DNA of 64,000 bases, taken from the NCBI GenBank assembly GCA_046290575.1, contig JBKAGX010000001.1, positions 1,054,001 through 1,118,000 on the forward strand, in the 5' to 3' direction. Origin of the DNA: JANQQJ01 sp046290575. GTDB lineage: Bacteria > Pseudomonadota > Alphaproteobacteria > SMXS01. Shown one piece after another: positions 51,241-58,984 of this stretch. Under the pieces are notes generated by a model. The model was not told where the DNA came from, ran no database searches, and saw only the letters and a program-made list of their open reading frames with translations. How positions within the stretch are numbered: the stretch's first letter is position 1; each line of letters opens with the position of its first letter. A program made the position numbers and the translations under genes.

Positions 51241-51840
51241 CTACTTCTCGCCTTTTTCGACCTTCCATTCGGTCTCGACGTTGCCGCCTTTGGCGGCTGA
51301 ACTGCTCCCGGTGTCCGGCGCGGCAAACGCGATCTTGTTGTAGTAGAAGGCGACCTCTTCCGTCGGGCGGTCGTCGGCGTCGCCGGAGGTGCTCCTGCTT
51401 TTGACGAACTGGGTTCGGACCTGTTCGAGCACGTAGACGGTTTCCATCCGGCCTTCGACCTGTTGGGCGATGGTCAGTTTCGCAAAATTGGTTCCGTCAG
51501 TGAGCGCTTCCTGCAGCTTGGTGCTGGACTTGTCGAGTTCGCGCACCACGACCACGTCGCCAAGCGTCGTTTCACCGCGCGTGCGGCCTGCGGCGCTTGA
51601 CTGGCTAGTGCCCATTGTCTGCAGCTTCGTGCTGGACTTGTCGAGCTCGCGCACCAGCACTGACCCGTCGTCCTTCAACGTGTAGGACTCGATCGGAATC
51701 CAGTCGGTGTGGTGGGAATCGCCGGTCGCCGCCGCTTCACCTTTAATGCCCTCGATCTTGAGGAAGTAGTCAACAGCCGCCTGTGCGGTGATTGGCAGCG
51801 CGGCCACTATCAGGGCCGCCATGAGTGTCACAATACGCAT
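51241..51840 (-). CDS. Exported Hcp-like protein with internal repeat
   Basis: This is a 199-residue protein from the ATG at 51840 with a signal peptide (MRIVTLMAALIVAALPITAQ, cut near AQA). After it, YFLKIEGIKGEAAATGD and WIPIESY match the start of the Hcp/DUF796 tube fold, and EEVAFYYNKI matches its end. A unit VRELDKSSTKLQ occurs twice, about 35 residues apart, with high DNA identity (51518-51550 and 51620-51655). True type VI Hcp has no signal peptide. No other type VI gene is in the window. It may be a periplasmic or secreted Hcp relative. Confidence 0.75.
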   Translation of the reverse strand: MRIVTLMAALIVAALPITAQAAVDYFLKIEGIKGEAAATGDSHHTDWIPIESYTLKDDGSVLVRELDKSSTKLQTMGTSQSSAAGRTRGETTLGDVVVVRELDKSSTKLQEALTDGTNFAKLTIAQQVEGRMETVYVLEQVRTQFVKSRSTSGDADDRPTEEVAFYYNKIAFAAPDTGSSSAAKGGNVETEWKVEKGEK

Positions 51841-51998
51841 ATCTGAGATCTCCCGGTTTCTCACACCCCCTTTATAAGAGTATAGAACAGGGCGGCCCTA
51901 TCGCCATTTCATGCGCGGCAACATATCAATAACTGTTTGTCTTTAATGGTAAATTCCCAGGGGGAAATTTTCGGCGGATGGCGCTTGAGCGCTGTGGT

Positions 51999-52427
51999 TC
52001 AAAACTGAGCCTGATCGCTGAAGCGAAGGATTAGCTTACTGAGTTCCGGCTCAATCACGGCGGCTGCGGCTTTGTTGGGTGACATCCATTTCCGGCGGCG
52101 CAGTGCTTTTTCGGGCCAGTTTGAAACCGAACGGCGTACCCGCATCGGGTAGACTTGGACAAGGCAGTCGCCGCCGCCTTTCAGCTCCGCTTTCTTGTAG
52201 CTGTACTGCCCGATCTCGTCTTTAGAGACGCTGCCAAAGAGGCCCGCCTCTTCGAAGGCTTCTTTCTCTGCAGAGGCATGGGCCGACAGACCGCTTTCGA
52301 TATGGCCTTTTGGGATCACCCATCGGCCGGTGTCGAGCGAGGTTACCAGCGCAAACTGCATCTTCTTCTTGCGGATGCGGTAAGCCAGGACCGCCGATTG
52401 CTGAATGGGCTGTCTTTCGTTCGGCAT
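51999..52427 (-). CDS. NUDIX hydrolase
   Basis: This 142-residue protein has a NUDIX box GHIESGLSAHASAEKEAFEE followed by AGL, at about residues 42-64. The metal-binding core KEAFEEAG is intact, but the Glu expected at the seventh position of the box is Leu, a change seen in some diphosphoinositol-type members. NUDIX enzymes cleave nucleoside-diphosphate-linked or polyphosphate substrates. The ATG at 52427 is preceded by AGGTGAGGGG. It is alone on its strand in this stretch. Confidence 0.87.
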   Translation of the reverse strand: MPNERQPIQQSAVLAYRIRKKKMQFALVTSLDTGRWVIPKGHIESGLSAHASAEKEAFEEAGLFGSVSKDEIGQYSYKKAELKGGGDCLVQVYPMRVRRSVSNWPEKALRRRKWMSPNKAAAAVIEPELSKLILRFSDQAQF

Positions 52428-52609
52428 GATCCCCTCACCTGATCAGTATCCCACTATAGAGGGCATGGGGACGTTGGCATCGCGGACATCAGATTTGTCC
52501 ACAGATAATCTCCGTTGCTGTGGATAAATTGTGGGAAAATGCGAACGGGTTGACGCATCCAGCGCGCGCTGGCGTATAGTCAGCAAACCAAAAAGGGGAG
52601 GGGATTTTC

Positions 52610-53359
52610 ATGAAGGACAAGGTTGCGTTTATCACAGGCGGGTCGTTGGGCATTGGCCGGGCGACGGCGCTGGAGCTGGCACGTCAGGGCGCCAAGGTTG
52701 CCATCACCGGCCGCAATCAGCCGGAAGGTGACGCTGCAGTCGCCGATATCGAAGCCGCTGGTGGGGAGGCGCTTTTCGTCAAAAGCGACGTGTCATTCGA
52801 AGAAGATATCGAGCGGGCGGTGGCTGAAACGGTCGCCCGGTTCGGGCGTCTCGATGTCGCCTTCAACAACGCCGGGATCGGCGAAATCGCCGGACCGCTG
52901 GCCGATATGGAGGCCGAGACCTTCGACAGCATGTTCGGCGTCAATGTGCGCGGCGTCTGGCTGTCCATGAAGCATGAAATCCGCCAGATGCTGAAGCAGG
53001 GCGACGGCGGCTCGATCGTCAATTGCAGCTCGATCCAGGCGCATGTGGCGATTGCTGGATCGGGGCACTACACCGCCACCAAACATGCCATCGAGGGCTA
53101 CACCAAGGTCGGCGCGCTGGACTATGCGGGTGACGGCATCCGGATCAACGCGGTCGCGCCGGGCGTAATCGCCGATGGCCGGTTGGGCGCCGGCGAGGCG
53201 CCGCAGGAATTTCAGGACTTTCTGCTGGCGAAGCACCCGTTGGGCCGCTTCGGCAAGGGCAAGGATGTTGCCGGTGCTGTCGCGTTCCTGATGTCGGATG
53301 CGGCCGATTTCATTACCGGTACGGTGCTGTTCGTCGACGGCGGCTATATGGTCGAATAG
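52610..53359 (+). CDS. SDR-family oxidoreductase (classical, FabG-like)
   Basis: This is a 249-residue classical SDR from the ATG at 52610, after AGGGGAGGGG. It has TGGSLGIGRATA, FNNAGIGEIAGPLADME, Ser in VNCSSIQAH and YTATK, so the catalytic residues are complete. The end VAGAVAFLMSDAADFITG is typical of enzymes of the FabG/glucose-1-dehydrogenase type. The substrate is unknown. It ends 6 bases from the convergent PQQ dehydrogenase gene. Confidence 0.9.
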   Translation: MKDKVAFITGGSLGIGRATALELARQGAKVAITGRNQPEGDAAVADIEAAGGEALFVKSDVSFEEDIERAVAETVARFGRLDVAFNNAGIGEIAGPLADMEAETFDSMFGVNVRGVWLSMKHEIRQMLKQGDGGSIVNCSSIQAHVAIAGSGHYTATKHAIEGYTKVGALDYAGDGIRINAVAPGVIADGRLGAGEAPQEFQDFLLAKHPLGRFGKGKDVAGAVAFLMSDAADFITGTVLFVDGGYMVE

Positions 53360-53365
53360 GACGGC

Positions 53366-55549
53366 CTATTCAGCGGCGGCGGCCTCCCGCTCAGCAGCCA
53401 GGTCGTGGGCGCGCCGGATCACATAGGCGCGAACGGCTTCTGCGTCCTCCTCGGTGATATAGGTGCCAAAGCCCGCCATGCCGCCTTGTGACATGGAACC
53501 GTCGATCACGACTTCCTTCCACAGCTTCTTGTCGTGGAGCATGGCGGAATAACGCAGATCCATTACGACACCCCCGGCAGCCGCACTGTCCCCATGACAG
53601 AACTGGCAGAAATGGTGATAGACCGACCGGCCTTCGGCCATGATTTCCGGGTCGGGGAGCAGCTCGGGCGGTTCCGGGTGCTCAAGCGGTTGCCAGGTCA
53701 ACTCGGGCAACTCTTCGGTCGCACCCAGCTTGTAAGTCAGCACGCGCGACAAGGGCGGACGGCTCTCGTCCTTGACGAAATAGCCGGCGACCAGCGCATA
53801 GGCACCGCCCCACCCGGCCATCACAGTGACATATTGTTCGCCGTCGATCTCATAGGTGATGGGGGCGGCGACGATGCCGGTCTGGCTGGGGGATGACCAG
53901 ACTTCCCTGCCGGTGGTGGCATCATAGGCGACAAAGCGCGCATCGGCGGTCCCCTGGAACACCAGGTTCCCCGCGGTGGTCAGCACGCCGCCGTTCCAGG
54001 GCGCGTTGTACTCCACGCGCCATGCTTCTTTCTGCGCCACCGGGTCCCAGGCCGAAAGATGCCCGTTGATTAACGGTTTCAAGGCTTTGCGTTGGGCCTC
54101 GTCATCCGGCAGGGCCGCCATCAGCGGGTCCGTGCCCTGGTTCCAGCGTCCCGGCCGGAACGCAAATTCTTCCGGGTCGGCATAGGTGGCCGGGATTTCG
54201 AGCGCGGGAATATAGACCAGCCCGGTGTCTGGATTAAACGCCATCGGGTGCCAGTTGTGCCCGCCATAGGGGCCGGGATGAACCACTGTGGGCCCGTCGG
54301 CATAGCGCGCTTCCGGCACCTCGACCGGCCTGCCGGTCAGTTTGTTGATGTTGCGCGCCCAGGTAACGTTGACATATTTGTCGGCGGAAATCAGGTCGCA
54401 GTTTTCCCGGTCCAGCACATAGAAGAACCCGTTCTTGGGCGCCTGCATGAGGACTTTGCGCGGCTGCCCATCAATCTCAAGATCCGCCAGGATGATATGC
54501 TGGGTGGCGGTGTAATCCCAGGTTTCACCCGGGGTGGTCTGGTAATGACAGACATACTCGCCGGTCTCGGGGCGCAGCGCGACGATGGATGACAGGAACA
54601 GATTGTCGCCGCCTTGCGGGCTTCTGATCCGCTGGTTCCAGGGCGACCCATTGCCGACACCGATATAGAGCAGGTCGAGTTCCGGGTCATAGGCCATGGA
54701 ATCCCAGACGGTCCCGCCACCGCCATAGGTCCACCACTCGCCGGTCCAGGTGTCTGCGGCGGCTTCCATGATGTCGTTTTCAAAGCCCTTTTCAGGGTTT
54801 CCCGGAACGGTATGGAACCGCCAGATGCGTTTACCGGTCATGGCGTCATAGGCGGAAATGTAGCCGCGCACACCGAGTTCGGCGCCGCCATTGCCGATCA
54901 GCACCAGGCCTTTGACGATGCGCGGCGCGCCCGTGATCGTGTAGGGCTGCCTGCGGTCGATGGTATTGGTTTCCCAAACCTTCTCGCCGCTTTCGGCGTC
55001 CAGTGCGATCAACCGCCCGTCCAGCGAACCGACATAGACACGGCCTTTCCAGACGGCGACGCCGCGATTAACCACGTCGCAGCATGCATATACGCCCCAG
55101 TCTTTCGGCACCTCCGGGTCGTAGGTCCACAGCTTTTCGCCGGTGCGGGCGTCCAAGGCATGAACGACGCTCCAGGCGCTGGTCGTGTACATCACCCCAT
55201 CGACGACGATGGGAGTCGCCTCGATACCGCGAATCTCGTCCAGATCCATATGCCACGCCAGGCCGAGTTGGGTGGCGTTCTCGGTCGAGATCGTGTCCAA
55301 AGGGCTGTATCGTTGTTCGGAATAGGTGCGCCCGTGCGACATCCAGTTGCCAGGCTCGTCATCGGCCGCCACAAGCCGTTCAGCGTCAACGTCTGCGGGG
55401 CCGCGTTCCTCGGCCTCTGGCTCAATTTTCGTCTCGGGTACCGGCACCGGATCTTCGGGGATCGGCGTTTCGACCGGGTCACACGCGGCGACCGCCAGTC
55501 CAAGCGCCAATAGTGCCGCTAGCCCAATATTCCGCATTCGTTCAAACAT
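53366..55549 (-). CDS. PQQ-dependent quinohemoprotein alcohol dehydrogenase
   Basis: This is a 727-residue protein with a lipoprotein-type signal (AALLALGLAVAACD, Cys 23). The eight-bladed propeller with W-motifs holds PQQ; the vicinal disulfide pair reads YACCDVVNRG. The C-terminal 90 residues are a cytochrome c domain with FCQFCH at residues 647-652 and a candidate Met ligand in GSMSQGG. It should oxidise an alcohol in the periplasm and pass electrons through its own heme. No PQQ biosynthesis gene is in the window. It is one of the methanol/ethanol family, of type II (single-chain quinohemoprotein). Confidence 0.92.
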   Translation of the reverse strand: MFERMRNIGLAALLALGLAVAACDPVETPIPEDPVPVPETKIEPEAEERGPADVDAERLVAADDEPGNWMSHGRTYSEQRYSPLDTISTENATQLGLAWHMDLDEIRGIEATPIVVDGVMYTTSAWSVVHALDARTGEKLWTYDPEVPKDWGVYACCDVVNRGVAVWKGRVYVGSLDGRLIALDAESGEKVWETNTIDRRQPYTITGAPRIVKGLVLIGNGGAELGVRGYISAYDAMTGKRIWRFHTVPGNPEKGFENDIMEAAADTWTGEWWTYGGGGTVWDSMAYDPELDLLYIGVGNGSPWNQRIRSPQGGDNLFLSSIVALRPETGEYVCHYQTTPGETWDYTATQHIILADLEIDGQPRKVLMQAPKNGFFYVLDRENCDLISADKYVNVTWARNINKLTGRPVEVPEARYADGPTVVHPGPYGGHNWHPMAFNPDTGLVYIPALEIPATYADPEEFAFRPGRWNQGTDPLMAALPDDEAQRKALKPLINGHLSAWDPVAQKEAWRVEYNAPWNGGVLTTAGNLVFQGTADARFVAYDATTGREVWSSPSQTGIVAAPITYEIDGEQYVTVMAGWGGAYALVAGYFVKDESRPPLSRVLTYKLGATEELPELTWQPLEHPEPPELLPDPEIMAEGRSVYHHFCQFCHGDSAAAGGVVMDLRYSAMLHDKKLWKEVVIDGSMSQGGMAGFGTYITEEDAEAVRAYVIRRAHDLAAEREAAAAE

Positions 55550-55704
55550 TCCCGTTTACTCATATTCCAGCCGCAGCTTAGCAGGAAAAAGGGGGCCTGC
55601 TATGGTTGAATCTGGTAGTTGGGACTGCCACCGAGCATCTTGCTCTGGCGCAAGGCCGGGTGAGGGATTAGCTTGCCCTCACAAACGACTTTTTTCGGGG
55701 GAGA

Positions 55705-56712
55705 ATGATTATGGCGCCACAGCAGCGCATGGCGGTGACGCTTCCAGGCGGACCCAAGGTCTCAGATACCATCAAGCGGGTCCAATGGGCAGAGGCCAAC
55801 GGCTACACGGATGCATGGTTCGGCGACGGCGGTGCGCCGGACGCGCTGACGACAGCAGCCATATTGGGCGCCTATACAGACACCATGCGGATCGGCGTTG
55901 CGGTCACGCCTGTCTTCACGCGGACACCTGCGGTGTTGGCCGCCACCGCCAATGCGATTGGGCAAGTGCTGCCCGGCCGTTTTGTCATGGGGCTTGGCTC
56001 CTCCAGCCACAACATGATGGATGGCTGGCATGGCGTGCCGATGCAGAAACCGGTCACCCGGGTCAGGGAAACTGCGATCATGGTGAAGTCCATGCTGGCT
56101 GGCGAAAAATCAAATTTCGATCTGGATACGCTGCACAGTCATGGCTATCGGCAGATGCCGCTGGAAAATCCGGTGCCGGTCTATATGGCGGCGCTGCGCG
56201 GCAAGATGATTGAGAACGCAGCAGAGTTCAGCGACGGGGTGATCTTCAATTTGTGGCCGATGGGCGCACTGCCAAAGATGATTGAACATGTGCATATCGG
56301 CGCTGAACGCGCGGGCAAAAAGGGTGAAGAGGTCGAGGTCGTCAACCGGCATATGGTGCTGGTGACCGACGACAAGGAAGCCGCGCGCGCCAAGTTCCGT
56401 GCAGCTTTCGCGCCCTATTACGCCACCCCGGTCTACAATAACTTTTTGGCCTGGGCAGGCTATGAAGACGCTGCGGCGGTCATCCGCGAAGGCTGGGCCG
56501 AACGTGACCGGGACAAGACCACCGGTGCGATTTCCGACGATCTTGTCGACGAGATCGCGATCATTGGTAGCCCGGAAGAATGTCAGGAACGGTTGCGCTG
56601 GTGCGCCCAGACCGGCATTCACACACACATCGTCGCACCGCTGGGCGGGGCAAGCGAAGAAGAAGTTGTGCGCACGTTTGAAGCCTGTACACCTGATAAA
56701 GTAGGTCTCTAG
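55705..56712 (+). CDS. LLM-class flavin-dependent oxidoreductase
   Basis: This 335-residue luciferase-like protein has the barrel motifs RVQWAEANGYTDAWFGDGG, TDTMRIGVAVTPVFTRTP and GRFVMGLGSSSHNMMDGW. These match the F420- or FMN-dependent LLM oxidoreductases. The ATG at 55705 is in the context GGGGGAGAATG. Such enzymes act on small organic compounds, and the exact reaction is not clear. A hairpin (55660-55681) lies in the leader and a T-rich run follows, so an attenuator is possible. It is cytoplasmic. Confidence 0.87.
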   Translation: MIMAPQQRMAVTLPGGPKVSDTIKRVQWAEANGYTDAWFGDGGAPDALTTAAILGAYTDTMRIGVAVTPVFTRTPAVLAATANAIGQVLPGRFVMGLGSSSHNMMDGWHGVPMQKPVTRVRETAIMVKSMLAGEKSNFDLDTLHSHGYRQMPLENPVPVYMAALRGKMIENAAEFSDGVIFNLWPMGALPKMIEHVHIGAERAGKKGEEVEVVNRHMVLVTDDKEAARAKFRAAFAPYYATPVYNNFLAWAGYEDAAAVIREGWAERDRDKTTGAISDDLVDEIAIIGSPEECQERLRWCAQTGIHTHIVAPLGGASEEEVVRTFEACTPDKVGL

Positions 56713-56752
56713 TCGCATCGGTGGCGGCCAGAGGTGTTCCGGAAGGAGCCAT

Positions 56753-58420
56753 GTGAAAAACAGCCACAAGCCGGGGCGTATGCTGGGCAGCAAACGGGCG
56801 GCCTCTACGTGCGCCATAACCGTATGTTTGGCTGCGGCATACGCCATAGGTCTTGCGTTCGTGGCAGGCGCGTTCGAGGCAGATTACCTGGGCGATCCGG
56901 CGGGTCATTTCATGACCAGTCTGTTGGTCAAAGACTATCTTGCCAATGAAATGTGGACGTCGCCGCTGGCGTTCGCCATTGAACAATACATCCACTATCC
57001 GCTGAACCGCATAGGCCTTAATCCGCCCGGGTTCTATGCCTTTTCAGGACCCTGGATGCTGGCGTTCGGCGACTCACGTACGAGCGTCCTGCTCTTCCAG
57101 ATTGCCTGGGTCGTCGGTCTTGCCGCCGTGGCCTGCAGAACTGCACAACATTTGGGGTTCGGCATCGGGGCAGCGTTGCTTAGCCTGTTGCTGGTATCGT
57201 TGCCGGCGGTCAGGCTTTCCTATCAGGACCTTTATCTTGATGTGGCGACGACGCTGATTGCCTGCGGGGCGTTGATCAGCTGGTACGCCTATTTGAACCA
57301 TGGTCGGAATAGAGCCGCCTATTTGTTTGGGTTGTTTGCCGCGGCCGCTCTTCTGGTCAAAGGAACAGCGTTGTTCCTGGCGCTGGTCCCGGCTTTGAGT
57401 ATCATGTTGACGCGCCGTTTCGATCTGCTGAAACGGCCGAGTTTCTGGATTTCTGCGGGCATTGTCCTTCTCATTGCCGGCCCTTGGTACATTCTGACGA
57501 GCGGGCTGATCGCGGAAGCGGCCCGGGATTTTGTGTCTCCTTGGACAAAATTTTTCGGCTATTTCTGGGTGCTTGTTAAAAACCTTGGGTGGGTTGGCCT
57601 GTGCCTGCTTTGCATCGGCTTGGGGGAGCGGACACGTTACGTTCTGGGGCAATCCCACGATACCGGTGCCAATACGTGGGCCGTCGTTCTGTCGGCCTTT
57701 GCGGCTGTGCTGTTGTTCCAGAGTTTCGCCCAGGTGGCCGCGCTGGACCGTTACATGGTTCCGGTTTTGGGGTTGGCGCTGTTGCTGATCTGGGCAGGTG
57801 CTGAAGCCGTTTTTAGGCTGGCCGTAACCCGATACCCCGCGTTTGGGTCCGGTTTGGCCCAGCGAGTTTTCGTCCCGCTGCTGGTTCTTGTTTCTATTGT
57901 TCCGGCGCTGGACTTGGCCCAGATGGCCCCCAGAATCGGCGCCGGTGACGTGGCCAGGGAAGTGGCCAGCTTGCTGCCGGAAACCAACCCCACCCTTCTG
58001 ATTGGATCAAATAATGTCGGTGAGGGTGCCGTTACATCAGCCCTCGTATCACTCGACCCGGACCATTCTACCTTCTTCGTCATCAGAGGAGGCCGTCTAT
58101 TCGATAAGGGCGGGATGATGGCGCATGACTACCAAGCCACTGTGACCGACGCCGATCAGGTCATGCAGTCCATAGATGCGTTGGCGATCTCGCTTGTTGT
58201 GGTGGACATGTCCGCGCCGTCCCAGGCGTTGCAACATAATCGCCTGCTGAAGGCGCTGGTCGAGGCGCGGCCTGAGCGGTTTAAAGTGATTTGGATGTCT
58301 AAGGATGATGGCCGCCCCGGCTGGAGGCCGATTTCCGTCTACCGCGTCGAGGGTGTTGATGGAACCGCACGGATCGATAGGCTGCGCGAGGTTCAGGCGC
58401 CCCATCGGCTTAGCATGTAG
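56753..58420 (+). CDS. Membrane glycosyltransferase, ArnT/PMT (GT39/GT83)-like
   Basis: This is a 555-residue membrane protein from the GTG at 56753, after GGAAGGAG; the ATG two bases earlier is followed at once by a stop. About 10-11 hydrophobic helices fill the first 430 residues, with the acidic motif FEADYLGDPAGHFMTSL near the start, as in the polyprenol-sugar-dependent family. The last 120 residues are periplasmic and hydrophilic. It should move a sugar from a lipid carrier to a periplasmic acceptor. Its target is not shown, since no LPS cluster is adjacent. Confidence 0.8.
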   Translation: MKNSHKPGRMLGSKRAASTCAITVCLAAAYAIGLAFVAGAFEADYLGDPAGHFMTSLLVKDYLANEMWTSPLAFAIEQYIHYPLNRIGLNPPGFYAFSGPWMLAFGDSRTSVLLFQIAWVVGLAAVACRTAQHLGFGIGAALLSLLLVSLPAVRLSYQDLYLDVATTLIACGALISWYAYLNHGRNRAAYLFGLFAAAALLVKGTALFLALVPALSIMLTRRFDLLKRPSFWISAGIVLLIAGPWYILTSGLIAEAARDFVSPWTKFFGYFWVLVKNLGWVGLCLLCIGLGERTRYVLGQSHDTGANTWAVVLSAFAAVLLFQSFAQVAALDRYMVPVLGLALLLIWAGAEAVFRLAVTRYPAFGSGLAQRVFVPLLVLVSIVPALDLAQMAPRIGAGDVAREVASLLPETNPTLLIGSNNVGEGAVTSALVSLDPDHSTFFVIRGGRLFDKGGMMAHDYQATVTDADQVMQSIDALAISLVVVDMSAPSQALQHNRLLKALVEARPERFKVIWMSKDDGRPGWRPISVYRVEGVDGTARIDRLREVQAPHRLSM

Positions 58421-58489
58421 AAGTAGCGTCTGGCATCGGCGCGGGGGCCGTCGTAGTCTTTTGTACCTTGGAGGATGGGGAGATAGATC

Positions 58490-58975
58490 ATGACCGATTT
58501 GACACTTGAACAACGTATTCAGCGGCTGGAAGACATTGAAGAGATCAAGCAGCTTAAGGCGGAATATTGCGCGTCTTGTGATGATAATCACAATGGACCG
58601 CGCATTGCTGCGCTCTTTGTCGAGGACGGTGTCTGGCATAGGCAGGACGAGGAACCCAACGAAGGGCGCCAAGCCATCACCGATTACATGAATGCCATCC
58701 GCAATGCGGGGTTTATGCGCAACTCTGCGCATATGGTGACAAACCCGCAGATCGAAGTGACAGGTGATACGGCCGTCGCCAAATGGCGGTTCACCATGAT
58801 GTACACGGCCATGCTGCCCGGCGGCGGGCTGCAATACCAGCGCATCATCGGCTATTACATCGACGACCATGTGAAGGTCGACGGCAAATGGTGGTTCAAG
58901 GTGCTGCGGCCTTTTGTCGAGGAGGTCGACGCTTACCCGGTGGAGGCCAATAAGCTCGACGCTGCGGCCGAGTAG
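58490..58975 (+). CDS. SnoaL/NTF2-like protein
   Basis: This is a 161-residue protein from the ATG at 58490, after TTGGAGGATGGGG. A helix-rich start (LEQRIQRLEDIEEIKQLKAE) is followed by the cone fold segments YCASCDDNHNGPRIAALFVE and MMYTAMLPGGGLQYQRIIGY. The pattern matches bacterial SnoaL-like_4 proteins next to catabolic oxidoreductases, which include small dehydratases and isomerases. The catalytic residues cannot be named safely. It is in the same direction as the glycosyltransferase, but 69 bases after it. Confidence 0.72.
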   Translation: MTDLTLEQRIQRLEDIEEIKQLKAEYCASCDDNHNGPRIAALFVEDGVWHRQDEEPNEGRQAITDYMNAIRNAGFMRNSAHMVTNPQIEVTGDTAVAKWRFTMMYTAMLPGGGLQYQRIIGYYIDDHVKVDGKWWFKVLRPFVEEVDAYPVEANKLDAAAE

Positions 58976-58984
58976 CACAGCGCG

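Noticed and set aside
51241..51840. Idea that a type VI secretion system is encoded here
   Set aside because: Only one Hcp-like protein exists in the window, with a signal peptide; no VgrG, TssB/C or ClpV gene is present.
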